Positions 1 through 8,492 of a stretch of DNA of 64,000 bases are shown piece after piece. This DNA is from Ectopseudomonas toyotomiensis. Its GTDB lineage: Bacteria > Pseudomonadota > Gammaproteobacteria > Pseudomonadales > Pseudomonadaceae. The position numbers were made by a program, and so were the translations under genes. The stretch spans positions 1 to 64,000 of the forward strand of contig NZ_FOXK01000009.1 in NCBI RefSeq assembly GCF_900115695.1. Direction: 5' to 3'. How positions within the stretch are numbered: position 1 is the stretch's first letter; each line of letters starts with the position of its first letter. The notes under the pieces were generated by a model. It saw nothing but the letters and a program-made list of their open reading frames with translations. It did no database searches and had not been told where the DNA came from.

Positions 1-404
1 AGTTGGTTAAGCCTTTCGTCTCAACCGAGGCGCGCATTCTACAGCAGCCTCTCTACCTGTCAAGCTGTTTTTCGATTTTGTTTCCGGAGAAACTTCTTTC
101 TACTCAACCACTTGCGCCTTCGATCAGAACTTCTTCTCTCCAGCGGGAGGCGCATTCTACAGCGTTCAAAACCGCTGTCAACCACCTCTTTCAAACCGCT
201 TTCGATCCATTCGACCGAAACTTCAACAGGATCAAACCACCACCCCGTCGACCAGCGCGCATTCTACACGCCAGATCCAGCTTTGCAAGCCCTTCACTCA
301 ACTTAACTTATTGATTAACAAGCAGTTTTTGAAGCGCTTCATCGCTGAAGTGGCGCGCATTCTACCGCCAGCAGAATGCGCGTCAAGCTTATTTTGCAGT
401 TTTA
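1..404 (-). promoter_or_regulatory. Tandem rRNA-type promoter array (four promoters)
   Basis: No gene is visible here. The minus strand carries four copies of a promoter with -10 TAGAAT followed by a GC-rich discriminator (GCGCC or GCGCGCC). The -10 hexamers, read on the plus strand as ATTCTA, are at 36-41, 154-159, 261-266 and 359-364. The matching -35 hexamers are TTGACA (58-63), TTGACA (176-181), TTGCAA (283-288) and TTGACG (381-386). All four spacers are exactly 16 nt. An AT-rich stretch at 300-330, upstream of the third -35, could act as an UP element. GC-rich discriminators are the hallmark of stringently controlled rRNA promoters, and in P. aeruginosa a 16S gene follows the tyrZ gene. 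The rRNA genes would lie beyond the left edge; that part is inferred. Small open frames here are not credible genes. Confidence 0.85.
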
Positions 405-1604
405 TTACTCGGCCTTGAGGGTGATGCGCGCAAAGGCCTTCTTGCCAGCCTGACAGACATGGGTCGAACCCACCTTGAACAGGAAAGCGCGATCAACCAC
501 CTCACCATCAACACGCACGCCACCCGAACCCAGCAGATCGCGAGCCACGGCAGCATTCTTGACCAGACCTGCCTTATTAAGGACGGATGAGATCGGCATA
601 TCTTCAATCGAGGTCAACTCAACCTCGGGCAGATCTTCCGGCAGCTCGCCATCTTTCATACGGTTACCAGCGGAACGGTGAGCATTGGCCGCAGCCTCTT
701 CACCGTGAAAGCGCGCCACGAGTTCTTCGGCCAGCTTGATCTTGATGTCACGTGGATTGGCGCCCTGCTCGACATCACGCTTGAACTGCTCGATCTCTTC
801 CATGGAACGGAAGCTGAGCAGCTCGAAGTAACGCCACATCAGCGCATCGGGCATGGACACCAGCTTGTTGTACATCACACCCGGCGCTTCCTGGATACCC
901 ACATAGTTGCCCAGCGACTTTGACATCTTCTTCACACCGTCGAGACCCTCCAGCAACGGCATGGTGACGATGCACTGCGACTCCTGGCCATAGGCGCGCT
1001 GCAGCTCGCGCCCCATCAGCAGGTTGAATTTCTGATCGGTACCGCCCAGCTCGACATCAGCCTTCAGCGCTACGGAATCATAGCCCTGCACCAAGGGATA
1101 GAGAAACTCGTGAATGGCGATCGGCTGGTTGCTGCTATAGCGTTTGTCGAAGTCATCACGCTCAAGCATCCGCGCCACTGTGTACTGCGACGTCAGACGA
1201 ATGAAATCGGCAGGCCCCATCTGGTCCATCCAGGTGGAGTTGAAAGCCACCTCGGTCTTGGCCGGATCGAGAATCTTGAAGACCTGCTGCTTATAGGTCT
1301 CAGCATTATCCAGAACTTGCTCACGGGTCAGCGGCGGACGAGTAGCGCTCTTGCCGCTGGGGTCACCGATCATTCCGGTGAAATCCCCGATCAGAAAGAT
1401 CACATGGTGACCGAGCTCCTGAAACTGACGCAGCTTATTAATAAGCACGGTGTGACCGAGATGCAGATCCGGCGCGGTAGGGTCGAAACCCGCCTTGATC
1501 CGCAGCGGCTGACCACGCTTGAGCTTTTCGACCAGCTCAGCCTCAACCAGAACCTCTTCTGCACCGCGCTTGATCAGCGCCAGCTGCTCTTCGACCGACT
1601 TCAT
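405..1604 (-). CDS. tyrS: Tyrosyl-tRNA synthetase
   Basis: Cytoplasmic class I aminoacyl-tRNA synthetase that charges tRNA-Tyr. The 399-residue protein has the HLGH version of the HIGH signature at residues 48-51 and KMSKS at 226-230. A C-terminal S4-like RNA-binding domain occupies roughly the last 65 residues. The HLGH form, the tyrosine-pocket region around GGTDQKFN and the length match the TyrZ subgroup, so tyrZ is an alternative symbol. The open frame extends 13 codons further upstream, but MKSVEEQ is the family start and fits the usual length. The gene is followed on the same strand by the promoter array for the presumed rRNA operon. It is divergent from the murein peptidase gene. Confidence 0.95.
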   Translation of the reverse strand: MKSVEEQLALIKRGAEEVLVEAELVEKLKRGQPLRIKAGFDPTAPDLHLGHTVLINKLRQFQELGHHVIFLIGDFTGMIGDPSGKSATRPPLTREQVLDNAETYKQQVFKILDPAKTEVAFNSTWMDQMGPADFIRLTSQYTVARMLERDDFDKRYSSNQPIAIHEFLYPLVQGYDSVALKADVELGGTDQKFNLLMGRELQRAYGQESQCIVTMPLLEGLDGVKKMSKSLGNYVGIQEAPGVMYNKLVSMPDALMWRYFELLSFRSMEEIEQFKRDVEQGANPRDIKIKLAEELVARFHGEEAAANAHRSAGNRMKDGELPEDLPEVELTSIEDMPISSVLNKAGLVKNAAVARDLLGSGGVRVDGEVVDRAFLFKVGSTHVCQAGKKAFARITLKAE

Positions 1605-1707
1605 GACAGAACCCGCAACTACTGGAAATTGAAAGGGAACCAACCATACAAGATCGCGGACTAATTACAAGTTTTGCCCAGGGTAAGCGCCCTGAGCGTC
1701 CGTTCGG

Positions 1708-1755
1708 CATGTCAAGGGTTGCCCCAAGCCGATTTTGGTTATATTTTATACAGTT
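1708..1755 (+). promoter_or_regulatory. Possible promoter of the M23 peptidase gene
   Basis: The 181-bp gap between divergent tyrS and the peptidase gene becomes abruptly AT-rich at 1731-1760. It contains TTGCCC at 1719-1724 and overlapping TATATT/TATTTT candidates at 1740-1747. The spacing is 15-17 nt depending on which -10 is used. This is a weak match and is offered only as the most promoter-like stretch in the gap. Confidence 0.3.
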
Positions 1756-1785
1756 AATGCATATTCCAAGAAAACGCCTCACGCC

Positions 1786-3213
1786 ATGACGCAAAATATT
1801 CCTAAAGCCCCGCCCTACCCTAAAAGCCATATCCTGGCTGCTAGCGGTGTAGCTGCGCTGCTGAGCCTGGCTCTGCTGGTGTTTCCTTCGCGTGAAGTCG
1901 AAGCGCAGAAAACCTTTCTCGATCTGGATCTCGGTAACGATACCGAGCAGGTGCTGCAGGAAAAGGATGACCTCCGAGCGGGACTGCCAGTGCCTGGTGC
2001 CGCTTCGCCCTTCGCCAAGATCGAGCAAAGCGCGAACACCGCCGAAAACAGCGCAGAAGACGCTGACGAAGATCTCCTAGAAACAGCCGACACCACTCCT
2101 CCTTCCGACCCCAACCACCACAACATCACGGTCAGTAATGGCGATACGCTTTCTACCGTGTTCGCCAAGGTCGGTCTGAACGCCAATGATCTGCATGAAG
2201 CGCTCAATAGCAGCAAGGACGCCAAGCAGTTCAGCCGCCTCAAAGTGGGCCAGGTGCTGGACTTCGAATTGAACGAAGACGGCAAGCTGAAGAGTCTGCA
2301 GAGCAAGCTCAGCGATCTGGAAACCATTCGCCTCAGCCGTACCGACAAAGGCTTCGATTTCCAGCGCGACCAGGTCAAGCCTGAGGTGGTCACCGCATAC
2401 AGCCGCGGCGTGATCAACAGCTCGCTGTTCCTTTCCGCCAAGCGTGCGGGCCTGTCTCATAGTCTGACCATGGACCTCGCCAACGTGTTTGGCTACGACA
2501 TCGATTTCGCCATGGATATTCGCGAAGGCGACGAGTTCGAGGTGATCTATGAAGAGAAGGTGGTGAACGGCAAGCGCGTTGGCACCGGCAACATTCTCTC
2601 GGCGCGCTTCACCAATCGCGGCAAGACCTATACCGCCGTGCGCTACACCAGCAAGCAAGGCACCACCAGCTACTACAATGCCGATGGCGAAAGCATGCGC
2701 AAGGCATTCATCCGCACGCCGGTGGACTTCGCTCGTATCAGCTCGCGCTTCTCCACTGGTCGCAAGCACCCGATCCTGAACAAGATCCGCGCACACAAGG
2801 GTGTCGACTATGCTGCGCCACGTGGCACGCCGATCAAGGCGGCCGGTGACGGTCGCGTGACGCTGGCAGGTCGTAATGGAGGCTACGGCAATACTGTGAT
2901 CATCCAGCACGGCCAGCGTTATCGCACCCTTTACGCACACATGCAGGGTTTTGCCAAAGGTGTGCGCAACGGTGCGAACGTCAAGCAAGGCCAGATCATC
3001 GGTTATATCGGTACTACCGGACTCTCCACCGGACCGCACCTGCACTATGAGTTCCAGGTCAACGGCGTACACGTCGATCCGCTCAGCCAGAAGCTACCGA
3101 TGGCCGACCCGATTGCAGCGAGCGAGAAGCAGCGCTTCATGCAACTGAGCAAGCCGCTGATGGCACGCATGGACCAGGAAAAGGCCACCATGCTAGCCGC
3201 CAACCAGCAGTAA
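1786..3213 (+). CDS. M23 family murein DD-endopeptidase (MepM-like)
   Basis: Envelope enzyme predicted to cleave peptide cross-links in peptidoglycan to allow wall growth. The 475-residue protein has a short cytoplasmic N-terminus, one membrane segment at about residues 15-36, a LysM/OapA-like domain from about 111 to 160, and a C-terminal LytM (peptidase M23) domain. The zinc ligands are visible: His337 and Asp341 in HKGVD, and the HLH pair at 418-420. The start MTQNIPKAP was chosen because the 17 preceding in-frame codons are AT-rich promoter-like sequence and lack family character. anmK begins 3 nt after the stop, so the two are probably cotranscribed, linking wall cleavage with recycling. 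Confidence 0.88.
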   Translation: MTQNIPKAPPYPKSHILAASGVAALLSLALLVFPSREVEAQKTFLDLDLGNDTEQVLQEKDDLRAGLPVPGAASPFAKIEQSANTAENSAEDADEDLLETADTTPPSDPNHHNITVSNGDTLSTVFAKVGLNANDLHEALNSSKDAKQFSRLKVGQVLDFELNEDGKLKSLQSKLSDLETIRLSRTDKGFDFQRDQVKPEVVTAYSRGVINSSLFLSAKRAGLSHSLTMDLANVFGYDIDFAMDIREGDEFEVIYEEKVVNGKRVGTGNILSARFTNRGKTYTAVRYTSKQGTTSYYNADGESMRKAFIRTPVDFARISSRFSTGRKHPILNKIRAHKGVDYAAPRGTPIKAAGDGRVTLAGRNGGYGNTVIIQHGQRYRTLYAHMQGFAKGVRNGANVKQGQIIGYIGTTGLSTGPHLHYEFQVNGVHVDPLSQKLPMADPIAASEKQRFMQLSKPLMARMDQEKATMLAANQQ

Positions 3214-3216
3214 GCC

Positions 3217-4308
3217 GTGCCCCTCTATATTGGCGTGATGTCCGGCACCAGCCTGGATGGGCTGGACATCGCGCTGATCGATCAAGATCAGCGCCCTCAT
3301 CTGCTTGCCACCCTCTATCGCCCCATGCCAGAACAGCTGCGTAGCGACCTGCTGGCGCTGTGCACCTCGGGTGATAATGAACTGGCGCGCGCAGCCATTG
3401 CAGAACAGCGCTGGGTCGAACTGGCCGCTGCCGCTATCAACGAACTCCTGCAGCAACAGAACCTGACCGCGCAGCAGATTCGCGCCATCGGTAGCCATGG
3501 CCAGACCGTGCGCCATGAACCGGCGCGCGGCTTCACCATCCAGATTGGCAACCCGGCATTGCTGGCCGAGCTTACGGGCATTTGCGTGGTCGCAGACTTT
3601 CGCCGTCGCGATGTGGCTGCAGGCGGTCAAGGGGCTCCCCTGGTCCCAGCCTTCCACCATGATCTGTTCGGCAATAGCCAGCGGCAGGTCGCCGTGCTCA
3701 ATGTCGGCGGTTTCAGTAACCTCAGCCTGCTTTCACCCGGCCAGGAGGTTCTGGGATTCGACAGCGGCCCTGGCAACGTTCTGCTCGACGCCTGGATTCA
3801 GCATTGCCAGGGCCTGGCCTATGACCGTGATGGTGCCTGGGGAGCCAGCGGTACCGTCCACCCGGAGCTATTGAAACGGCTGCTGAGCGATCCCTTCTTC
3901 GCCACTCAGGGACCGAAGAGTACCGGTCGCGAGCTGTTCAATCTCGACTGGTTGCTTGGCCATCTGCAAGCATTGCCACAGTTGGCCGGCGAAGACGTTC
4001 AGGCGACCCTGGTAGAACTCACTGCGCGCAGTGTCGTCAGCGCCTTGCGCAACGCGCAAGCTCACACGGACGCTCTGCTGGTGTGTGGTGGCGGCGCTCA
4101 CAACGCTTGCTTGATGAAGCGTCTGAACGAGATGCTGGCAGGAACCGAGGTCAGCAGCACCGCGACTGAGGGTGTAGACCCGGACTGGGTCGAAGCCATG
4201 GCCTTCGCCTGGCTGGCACATTGCGCACTTGAAGGCACTGCTGGCAATCGCCCGAGCGTAACCGGCGCCAAAGGCCTGCGCGTGCTCGGCGCCATCTACC
4301 CGGCCTGA
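3217..4308 (+). CDS. anmK: Anhydro-N-acetylmuramic acid kinase
   Basis: Converts 1,6-anhydro-MurNAc, released during peptidoglycan turnover, to MurNAc-6-phosphate with ATP. It belongs to the ASKHA sugar-kinase fold. The N-terminal GVMSGTSLDG phosphate-binding motif lies at residues 6-15, a DSGPGN motif is in the middle, and a GGGAHN motif is near residue 290. The 363-residue length is normal. The start codon is GTG, 3 nt after the stop of the murein peptidase gene. The second half of the recycling route, amgK and murU, is elsewhere in this window at 37.3-39.0 kb. AnmK yields MurNAc-6-P, which must be dephosphorylated before AmgK can act. Confidence 0.95.
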   Translation: MPLYIGVMSGTSLDGLDIALIDQDQRPHLLATLYRPMPEQLRSDLLALCTSGDNELARAAIAEQRWVELAAAAINELLQQQNLTAQQIRAIGSHGQTVRHEPARGFTIQIGNPALLAELTGICVVADFRRRDVAAGGQGAPLVPAFHHDLFGNSQRQVAVLNVGGFSNLSLLSPGQEVLGFDSGPGNVLLDAWIQHCQGLAYDRDGAWGASGTVHPELLKRLLSDPFFATQGPKSTGRELFNLDWLLGHLQALPQLAGEDVQATLVELTARSVVSALRNAQAHTDALLVCGGGAHNACLMKRLNEMLAGTEVSSTATEGVDPDWVEAMAFAWLAHCALEGTAGNRPSVTGAKGLRVLGAIYPA

Positions 4309-4310
4309 AA

Positions 4311-4339
4311 ACGAAAACGCCGCGCATCGAGCGCGGCGT
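4311..4339 (-). terminator. Terminator of erpA
   Basis: Perfect 9-bp stem, ACGCCGCGC (4317-4325) with GCGCGGCGT (4331-4339) and a 5-nt loop. On the minus strand it is followed by a T-rich tract that abuts the end of anmK. It should end erpA transcription and may also stop anmK read-through. Confidence 0.75.
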
Positions 4340-4358
4340 CTGTCATCAGGCGGAGCAT

Positions 4359-4709
4359 TCAGATCGAGAAGGACGACCCGCAACCACAGGTAGTGGTGGC
4401 ATTGGGGTTCTTGATCACGAAACGCGAACCTTCCAGCCCTTCCTGATAGTCGACCTCCGAACCAGCCAGATACTGGAAGCTCATGGCGTCGACCACCAGA
4501 CTCACGCCTTCACGCTCGACGATGGTGTCGTCCTCGGCCACGTCCTCATCGAAGGTAAAGCCGTACTGAAAGCCCGAGCAGCCGCCGCCCGTGACGAACA
4601 CGCGCAGCTTCAGACGCGGATTGCCCTCTTCATCGACCAGGTTCTTCACCTTGCTGGCCGCGCCTTGGGTAAAGTGCAAGGGGGCAGGGGTGAAGGTTTC
4701 GACGCTCAT
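4359..4709 (-). CDS. erpA: Iron-sulfur cluster carrier ErpA (A-type)
   Basis: A-type carrier that delivers Fe-S clusters to target apoproteins, including isoprenoid enzymes. The 116-residue protein has the three invariant cysteines of the family: Cys44 in GGGCSGF, and Cys108 and Cys110 in the C-terminal CGCG motif. The longer open frame was trimmed to MSVETFTP, which restores the family length. It is in a minus-strand group with the bactofilin gene and argC but is separated from the bactofilin start by 72 nt, so it may have its own promoter. Confidence 0.93.
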   Translation of the reverse strand: MSVETFTPAPLHFTQGAASKVKNLVDEEGNPRLKLRVFVTGGGCSGFQYGFTFDEDVAEDDTIVEREGVSLVVDAMSFQYLAGSEVDYQEGLEGSRFVIKNPNATTTCGCGSSFSI

Positions 4710-4781
4710 TCTGGACTCCCGGCGCCATGCGCCATACTGCTTTGGGCGTGCATTATCCGCTTGCCCGACGAAATTGGTCAA

Positions 4782-5192
4782 CTATTGCTCGATTTCCAGC
4801 GTAGCGGGAAGCTCGAGTGGCCGCTCACCATCCTTGAGGTGACAAAGGCGCCCCTCGATCTGCGCCCCCATGGCCATCTCCATCAGGCCGTAATGCAGGT
4901 TGCCGCGAACCCGTGAGCGTGAACCCAGCTCAAGATGGCTGCTGGCGAACACATCACCACTCACCTCTCCATCGATCACTATATGGGGTGCGCGTATCTC
5001 ACCTTCAACCAGGCCGCCTGCACTTACACGCACCAGCCCTTCGGTAGCCAACAGATTACCGGTGACCCGACCATCCACTTGCACCGCGCCCTGAAAGCGC
5101 ATGTCGCCCACCAGCTCGGCGCCAGCGGCAATCAGGCTGGTCTTACCGCTGAAGCGCTGCAAGTCGGGTTTGGTCTTGTCTTTACTCCACAT
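4782..5192 (-). CDS. Bactofilin family protein (polymer-forming cytoskeletal)
   Basis: Small 136-residue protein made almost entirely of the bactofilin beta-helix (PF04519). The short repeating hydrophobic pattern runs from about residue 18 to 115, with segments such as VQVDGRVTGN and IVIDGEVSGD that recur every 17-20 residues. Bactofilins self-assemble into filaments that scaffold cell-wall enzymes. No membrane segment is present. Its start overlaps the end of the coiled-coil membrane protein gene by 11 nt, so the two are translationally coupled and may work at the same envelope site. Confidence 0.85.
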   Translation of the reverse strand: MWSKDKTKPDLQRFSGKTSLIAAGAELVGDMRFQGAVQVDGRVTGNLLATEGLVRVSAGGLVEGEIRAPHIVIDGEVSGDVFASSHLELGSRSRVRGNLHYGLMEMAMGAQIEGRLCHLKDGERPLELPATLEIEQ

Positions 5193-5925
5193 GGGTGGCT
5201 ATCGCTCCTGATTTTATCCATTCGAATGTACGGCTCAGCGGTTTGTCGCCCTCGACCTCCGCCTGAACCTTGACCTGACGCGGCTCGAAGCCCTCAGGTA
5301 GTTGTAGCTCGCCGAAACGCCCCGCTTCGGGGAAGGACTGGAAGTGCTTGAAAGAGAAGGCAATGCTGCTCTCGCTGACCTCGTCGGACAGCGCCGCCAG
5401 CTCCAAGGTGGCCGGCTTACCGTCCTGCAGTCCTTCGACCGTGACACGCAAACGCCCCTGCAATGCCTCATCACTGGTACCGACTCGGCTCATCAGCAAT
5501 TTGTAGCGGAATCGCTGCGGCGCGTCCGTGGCTTGCAGCTCAAAGGCGCGAATACGAATGCCTTCACGACGACTGGCAGGCGCCAACACGCCTTTATAGA
5601 AGGCCAGATCCTGCTGCTGCTTGAAGATCTGCTCCTCCAGCAGCTTGATGGTGCGGCGATTCTGCTCCATGGCCTGCTGAGTGACCTTGTCACTGCTGCC
5701 GACCACAGCCAGGCGCTGGCGCAACAGCTCCAGTTCCTGCTCCTGTTCGGCAACACGGGTCAGCAGTGCGTGCGTATCCTCGGGCGTCCGCTGAGGCTGC
5801 ACCTGTGGCCAGTACCATCCCAGGGCAAAGGCCGCCGGTACGGCGAGTACCAGCAGCAGTTGCAGCCAACGCCGTCTGCGCTCACGACGCGGATCGCTGA
5901 GGCGGACCTCCCAGCCCGGTATCAC
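5182..5925 (-). CDS. Membrane-anchored coiled-coil protein (DUF6776-like)
   Basis: Function unknown. The predicted 247-residue protein has a basic N-terminus (RRERRRR), one membrane segment at about residues 22-41, a coiled coil rich in Glu, Gln and Leu at about 55-115, and a beta-rich C-terminal domain. I chose the GTG at 5925 because its overlap with the argC stop (GTGA) gives coupled translation; upstream in-frame sequence only mirrors argC. It sits between argC and the bactofilin gene, and the same order occurs in other pseudomonads. The topology suggests a periplasmic domain anchored in the inner membrane, possibly partnering the cytoplasmic bactofilin. That partnership is inference. Confidence 0.75.
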   Translation of the reverse strand: MIPGWEVRLSDPRRERRRRWLQLLLVLAVPAAFALGWYWPQVQPQRTPEDTHALLTRVAEQEQELELLRQRLAVVGSSDKVTQQAMEQNRRTIKLLEEQIFKQQQDLAFYKGVLAPASRREGIRIRAFELQATDAPQRFRYKLLMSRVGTSDEALQGRLRVTVEGLQDGKPATLELAALSDEVSESSIAFSFKHFQSFPEAGRFGELQLPEGFEPRQVKVQAEVEGDKPLSRTFEWIKSGAIATHVE

Positions 5926-6956
5926 GGCAGCAGGGCCGCGTGCGACAGGCCGAGACGCTCGTCGAGACCGAAGAGGATGTTCATGTTCTGCACCGCCTGG
6001 CCGGAGGCCCCCTTGACCAGGTTGTCGATCACCGAGAGCACCACCACCAGGTCGCCGCCCTGCGGACGGTGCACGGCGATGCGGCAAACGTTGCCTCCGC
6101 GCACGCTACGGGTTTCCGGGTGGCTGCCCGCAGGCATCACATCGACGAAAGGCTCGCCAGCGTAACGCTTCTCGAACAGTGCCTGCAGATCGACCGAGGC
6201 ATCGGCCACGCGCGCATAGAGGGTCGCGTGAATGCCACGAATCATCGGTGTCAGGTGTGGCACGAAGGTAAGGCCGACATCGCTACCTGCTGCCTGGCGC
6301 AGCCCCTGGCGAATCTCCGGCAGGTGACGGTGGCCCTTGACCGAGTAGGCCTTCATGCTCTCGCCGGCCTCACAGAACAGCGAGCCAACGCTGGCACCAC
6401 GGCCGGCACCGCTGACGCCGCTCTTGCAGTCAGCGATCAGGCTGCCGGCATCGGCCAAGCCGGCTTCCAGCAATGGGATCAGCCCCAGCTGAGTGGCGGT
6501 CGGGTAGCAGCCGGGTACGGCGATCAGGCGCGCAGTCTTGATCGCCTCACGATTGACCTCGGGTAGACCGTACACCGCCTCGCTCAGCAGCTCGGGAGCC
6601 CCATGCGGCTGGCCGTACCACTTGGCCCACTCCTCGGCATCCTGCAGACGGAAGTCAGCGGAGAGGTCGATCACTCGCGTGCCCGCAGCGAGCAACTCAC
6701 CAGCCAGCGCATGGGCCACGCCGTGCGGGGTGGCGAAGAACACCACATCACAGGCGCCCAGGGTGGCGACATCCGGCACGCTGAACGCGAGTTCGGGGTA
6801 GTGGCCGCGCAGATTGGGGTACATCTCGTCGACGCGCAGGCCGGCCTCGGAACGGGAAGTGATCACGCTCACCTCTGCCTGCGGGTGTTGCGCCAGCAGA
6901 CGCAGCAATTCGACACCAGTGTAGCCCGTGCCGCCGACGATACCGACCTTGATCAT
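5922..6956 (-). CDS. argC: N-acetyl-gamma-glutamyl-phosphate reductase
   Basis: Third step of arginine synthesis: NADPH-dependent reduction of N-acetylglutamyl phosphate to the semialdehyde. The 344-residue protein has the N-terminal dinucleotide-binding GIVGGTGYTG at residues 5-14 and the catalytic Cys150 in PGCYPTA. The start MIKVGIVGG has a good AGGGG ribosome site; the 22 preceding in-frame codons were rejected. The stop codon overlaps the GTG start of the next gene. Confidence 0.96.
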   Translation of the reverse strand: MIKVGIVGGTGYTGVELLRLLAQHPQAEVSVITSRSEAGLRVDEMYPNLRGHYPELAFSVPDVATLGACDVVFFATPHGVAHALAGELLAAGTRVIDLSADFRLQDAEEWAKWYGQPHGAPELLSEAVYGLPEVNREAIKTARLIAVPGCYPTATQLGLIPLLEAGLADAGSLIADCKSGVSGAGRGASVGSLFCEAGESMKAYSVKGHRHLPEIRQGLRQAAGSDVGLTFVPHLTPMIRGIHATLYARVADASVDLQALFEKRYAGEPFVDVMPAGSHPETRSVRGGNVCRIAVHRPQGGDLVVVLSVIDNLVKGASGQAVQNMNILFGLDERLGLSHAALLP

Positions 6957-7090
6957 CACATGCCCCTTTGCAAAAGCGATTGGAAAGTTGCCGATGATAA
7001 AGCCGCATCGGCCAAGCTCCAACCGCGGAGGTGACGCAGACCGTCAGCTGCCTCTACTATCGAGGCCATTTTTCAGCGCGGGAAGCGAAA

Positions 7091-7519
7091 ATGCTCTATC
7101 TCTGGCTCAAGGCTCTGCACATCATCGCCATGGTCTGCTGGTTCGCCGGCCTGTTCTACCTGCCGCGTCTGTTCGTCTATCACGCCATGAGCAGCGATGC
7201 CGCCAGCCACGAACGCTTCTGCATCATGGAGCGCAAGCTGTATCGCGGCATCATGATCCCCTCGATGATCGCCACGCTGGGCCTGGGCATCTGGTTACTC
7301 AGCCTCAATTCGGCTTACTACTTCACGCAAGGCTGGATGCACGCCAAGCTCACGCTGGTAGTGGCGCTGGTGATCTATCACCACCTCTGCGGCGCTCAGC
7401 TCAAGCGCTTTGCCCGCGGCGAGAACAGCCGTAGTCACGTGTTCTATCGTTGGTTCAATGAAGCGCCGGTGCTGGCCCTGCTGGGCATCGTCATCCTGGT
7501 CGTCGTCCGCCCCTTCTGA
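7091..7519 (+). CDS. hemJ: Protoporphyrinogen IX oxidase HemJ
   Basis: Penultimate step of heme synthesis in bacteria without HemY or HemG. The 142-residue integral membrane protein has about four hydrophobic segments. The conserved N-terminal region around LKALHIIAMVCWFAGLFYLP carries the invariant His. The start MLYLWLKALH has a GGAAG ribosome site 5-10 nt upstream. The gene diverges from argC. An 11-nt gap containing a TGAGGAG ribosome site separates it from the next gene, so it probably heads a small operon that runs to about 9.75 kb. Confidence 0.9.
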   Translation: MLYLWLKALHIIAMVCWFAGLFYLPRLFVYHAMSSDAASHERFCIMERKLYRGIMIPSMIATLGLGIWLLSLNSAYYFTQGWMHAKLTLVVALVIYHHLCGAQLKRFARGENSRSHVFYRWFNEAPVLALLGIVILVVVRPF

Positions 7520-7529
7520 GGAGTTCGCC

Positions 7530-8492
7530 ATGTCTCTGCCTGCCCTGCTCGATCAACGCCTGCGCCTGCCTCTGGTAGCTGCGCCGATGTTTCTGGTGTC
7601 CAACCCGGCGCTGGTCAGTGCCTGCTGCAACAGCGGCATCGTCGGCAGCTTTCCGGCGCTGAACCAGCGCGAGAGCGCCGGTTTCGCCGCCTGGCTCGAC
7701 GAGATCGAAGCCAGCCTGGCGAGCAACGCCGCGCCCTATGCCGTCAATTTGATCGTGCATAACAGCAACCCACGCCTGCAGGCGGATCTGGCCATCTGCG
7801 TCGAACACCGCGTGCCCATCGTCATCACCAGCCTGGGCGCGGTGAAGGAAGTGGTCGATGCGGTGCACAGCTACGGCGGCCTGGTGTTCCATGACGTGAC
7901 CACCCGCCGCCATGCCGAAAAAGCTGCCGAGGCCGGCGTGGATGGCCTGATCGCCGTGGCAGCCGGCGCTGGCGGCCACGCCGGGACCTGGAGCCCCTTC
8001 GCCCTGCTGGCCGAGATTCGTCAGTTCTTCGACAAGACCGTGTTGCTGTCCGGCTGCCTCAACCACGGCCACGAAATTCTCGCCGCGCAGTTGCTCGGTG
8101 CCGACCTGGCCTATATGGGCACCCGCTTCATCGCCACGACCGAGAACAATGCATCGGCCGATTACAAGGCGATGATTCTCGAAGCGCGGGCCGCCGACAT
8201 CATTCACACACCCGCCGTGTCCGGTGTACCGGCCAGCTTCATGCGCCAGAGCCTGGAACAGGCCGGCTACGACCTGAAACAGCTGCAGAACAAGGGCGAT
8301 ATCAACTACGGCGAGAAGCTCAAGCCGATGGATGAAGAAGCCAAGGCCTGGAAAACCGTCTGGTCGGCCGGCCAGGGCGTCGGTGGCATCGACGACCTGC
8401 CGTCGGTGCAGGAGCTGGTGTCGCGACTCGACCATGAATATCGCGCCGCACTGACACGTAGCCAAGCACTGGGGCAACGCTGGCCGCGATGA
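7530..8492 (+). CDS. Nitronate monooxygenase-like flavoprotein (2-nitropropane dioxygenase family)
   Basis: FMN-dependent TIM-barrel enzyme of the nitronate monooxygenase family, which oxidises toxic alkyl nitronates. The 320-residue protein has the N-terminal LPLVAAPMFLVSNP motif, an AGAGGHAG phosphate-binding glycine motif near residue 152, and YMGTRF near residue 195, all typical of the family. The start was set at the ATG at 7530, preceded by TGAGGAG. The true substrate is not evident from sequence. Its stop overlaps the next start (ATGA), so the downstream PLP enzyme is coupled to it. Confidence 0.85.
   Translation: MSLPALLDQRLRLPLVAAPMFLVSNPALVSACCNSGIVGSFPALNQRESAGFAAWLDEIEASLASNAAPYAVNLIVHNSNPRLQADLAICVEHRVPIVITSLGAVKEVVDAVHSYGGLVFHDVTTRRHAEKAAEAGVDGLIAVAAGAGGHAGTWSPFALLAEIRQFFDKTVLLSGCLNHGHEILAAQLLGADLAYMGTRFIATTENNASADYKAMILEARAADIIHTPAVSGVPASFMRQSLEQAGYDLKQLQNKGDINYGEKLKPMDEEAKAWKTVWSAGQGVGGIDDLPSVQELVSRLDHEYRAALTRSQALGQRWPR

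Noticed and set aside
3..314. Open frames in the left intergenic region
   Set aside because: No family character, and they cover a tandem promoter array.
354..382. Hairpin GCGCATTCT/AGAATGCGC as a tyrS terminator
   Set aside because: There is no U-run after it, and the left arm is explained by the promoter -10 with its discriminator.
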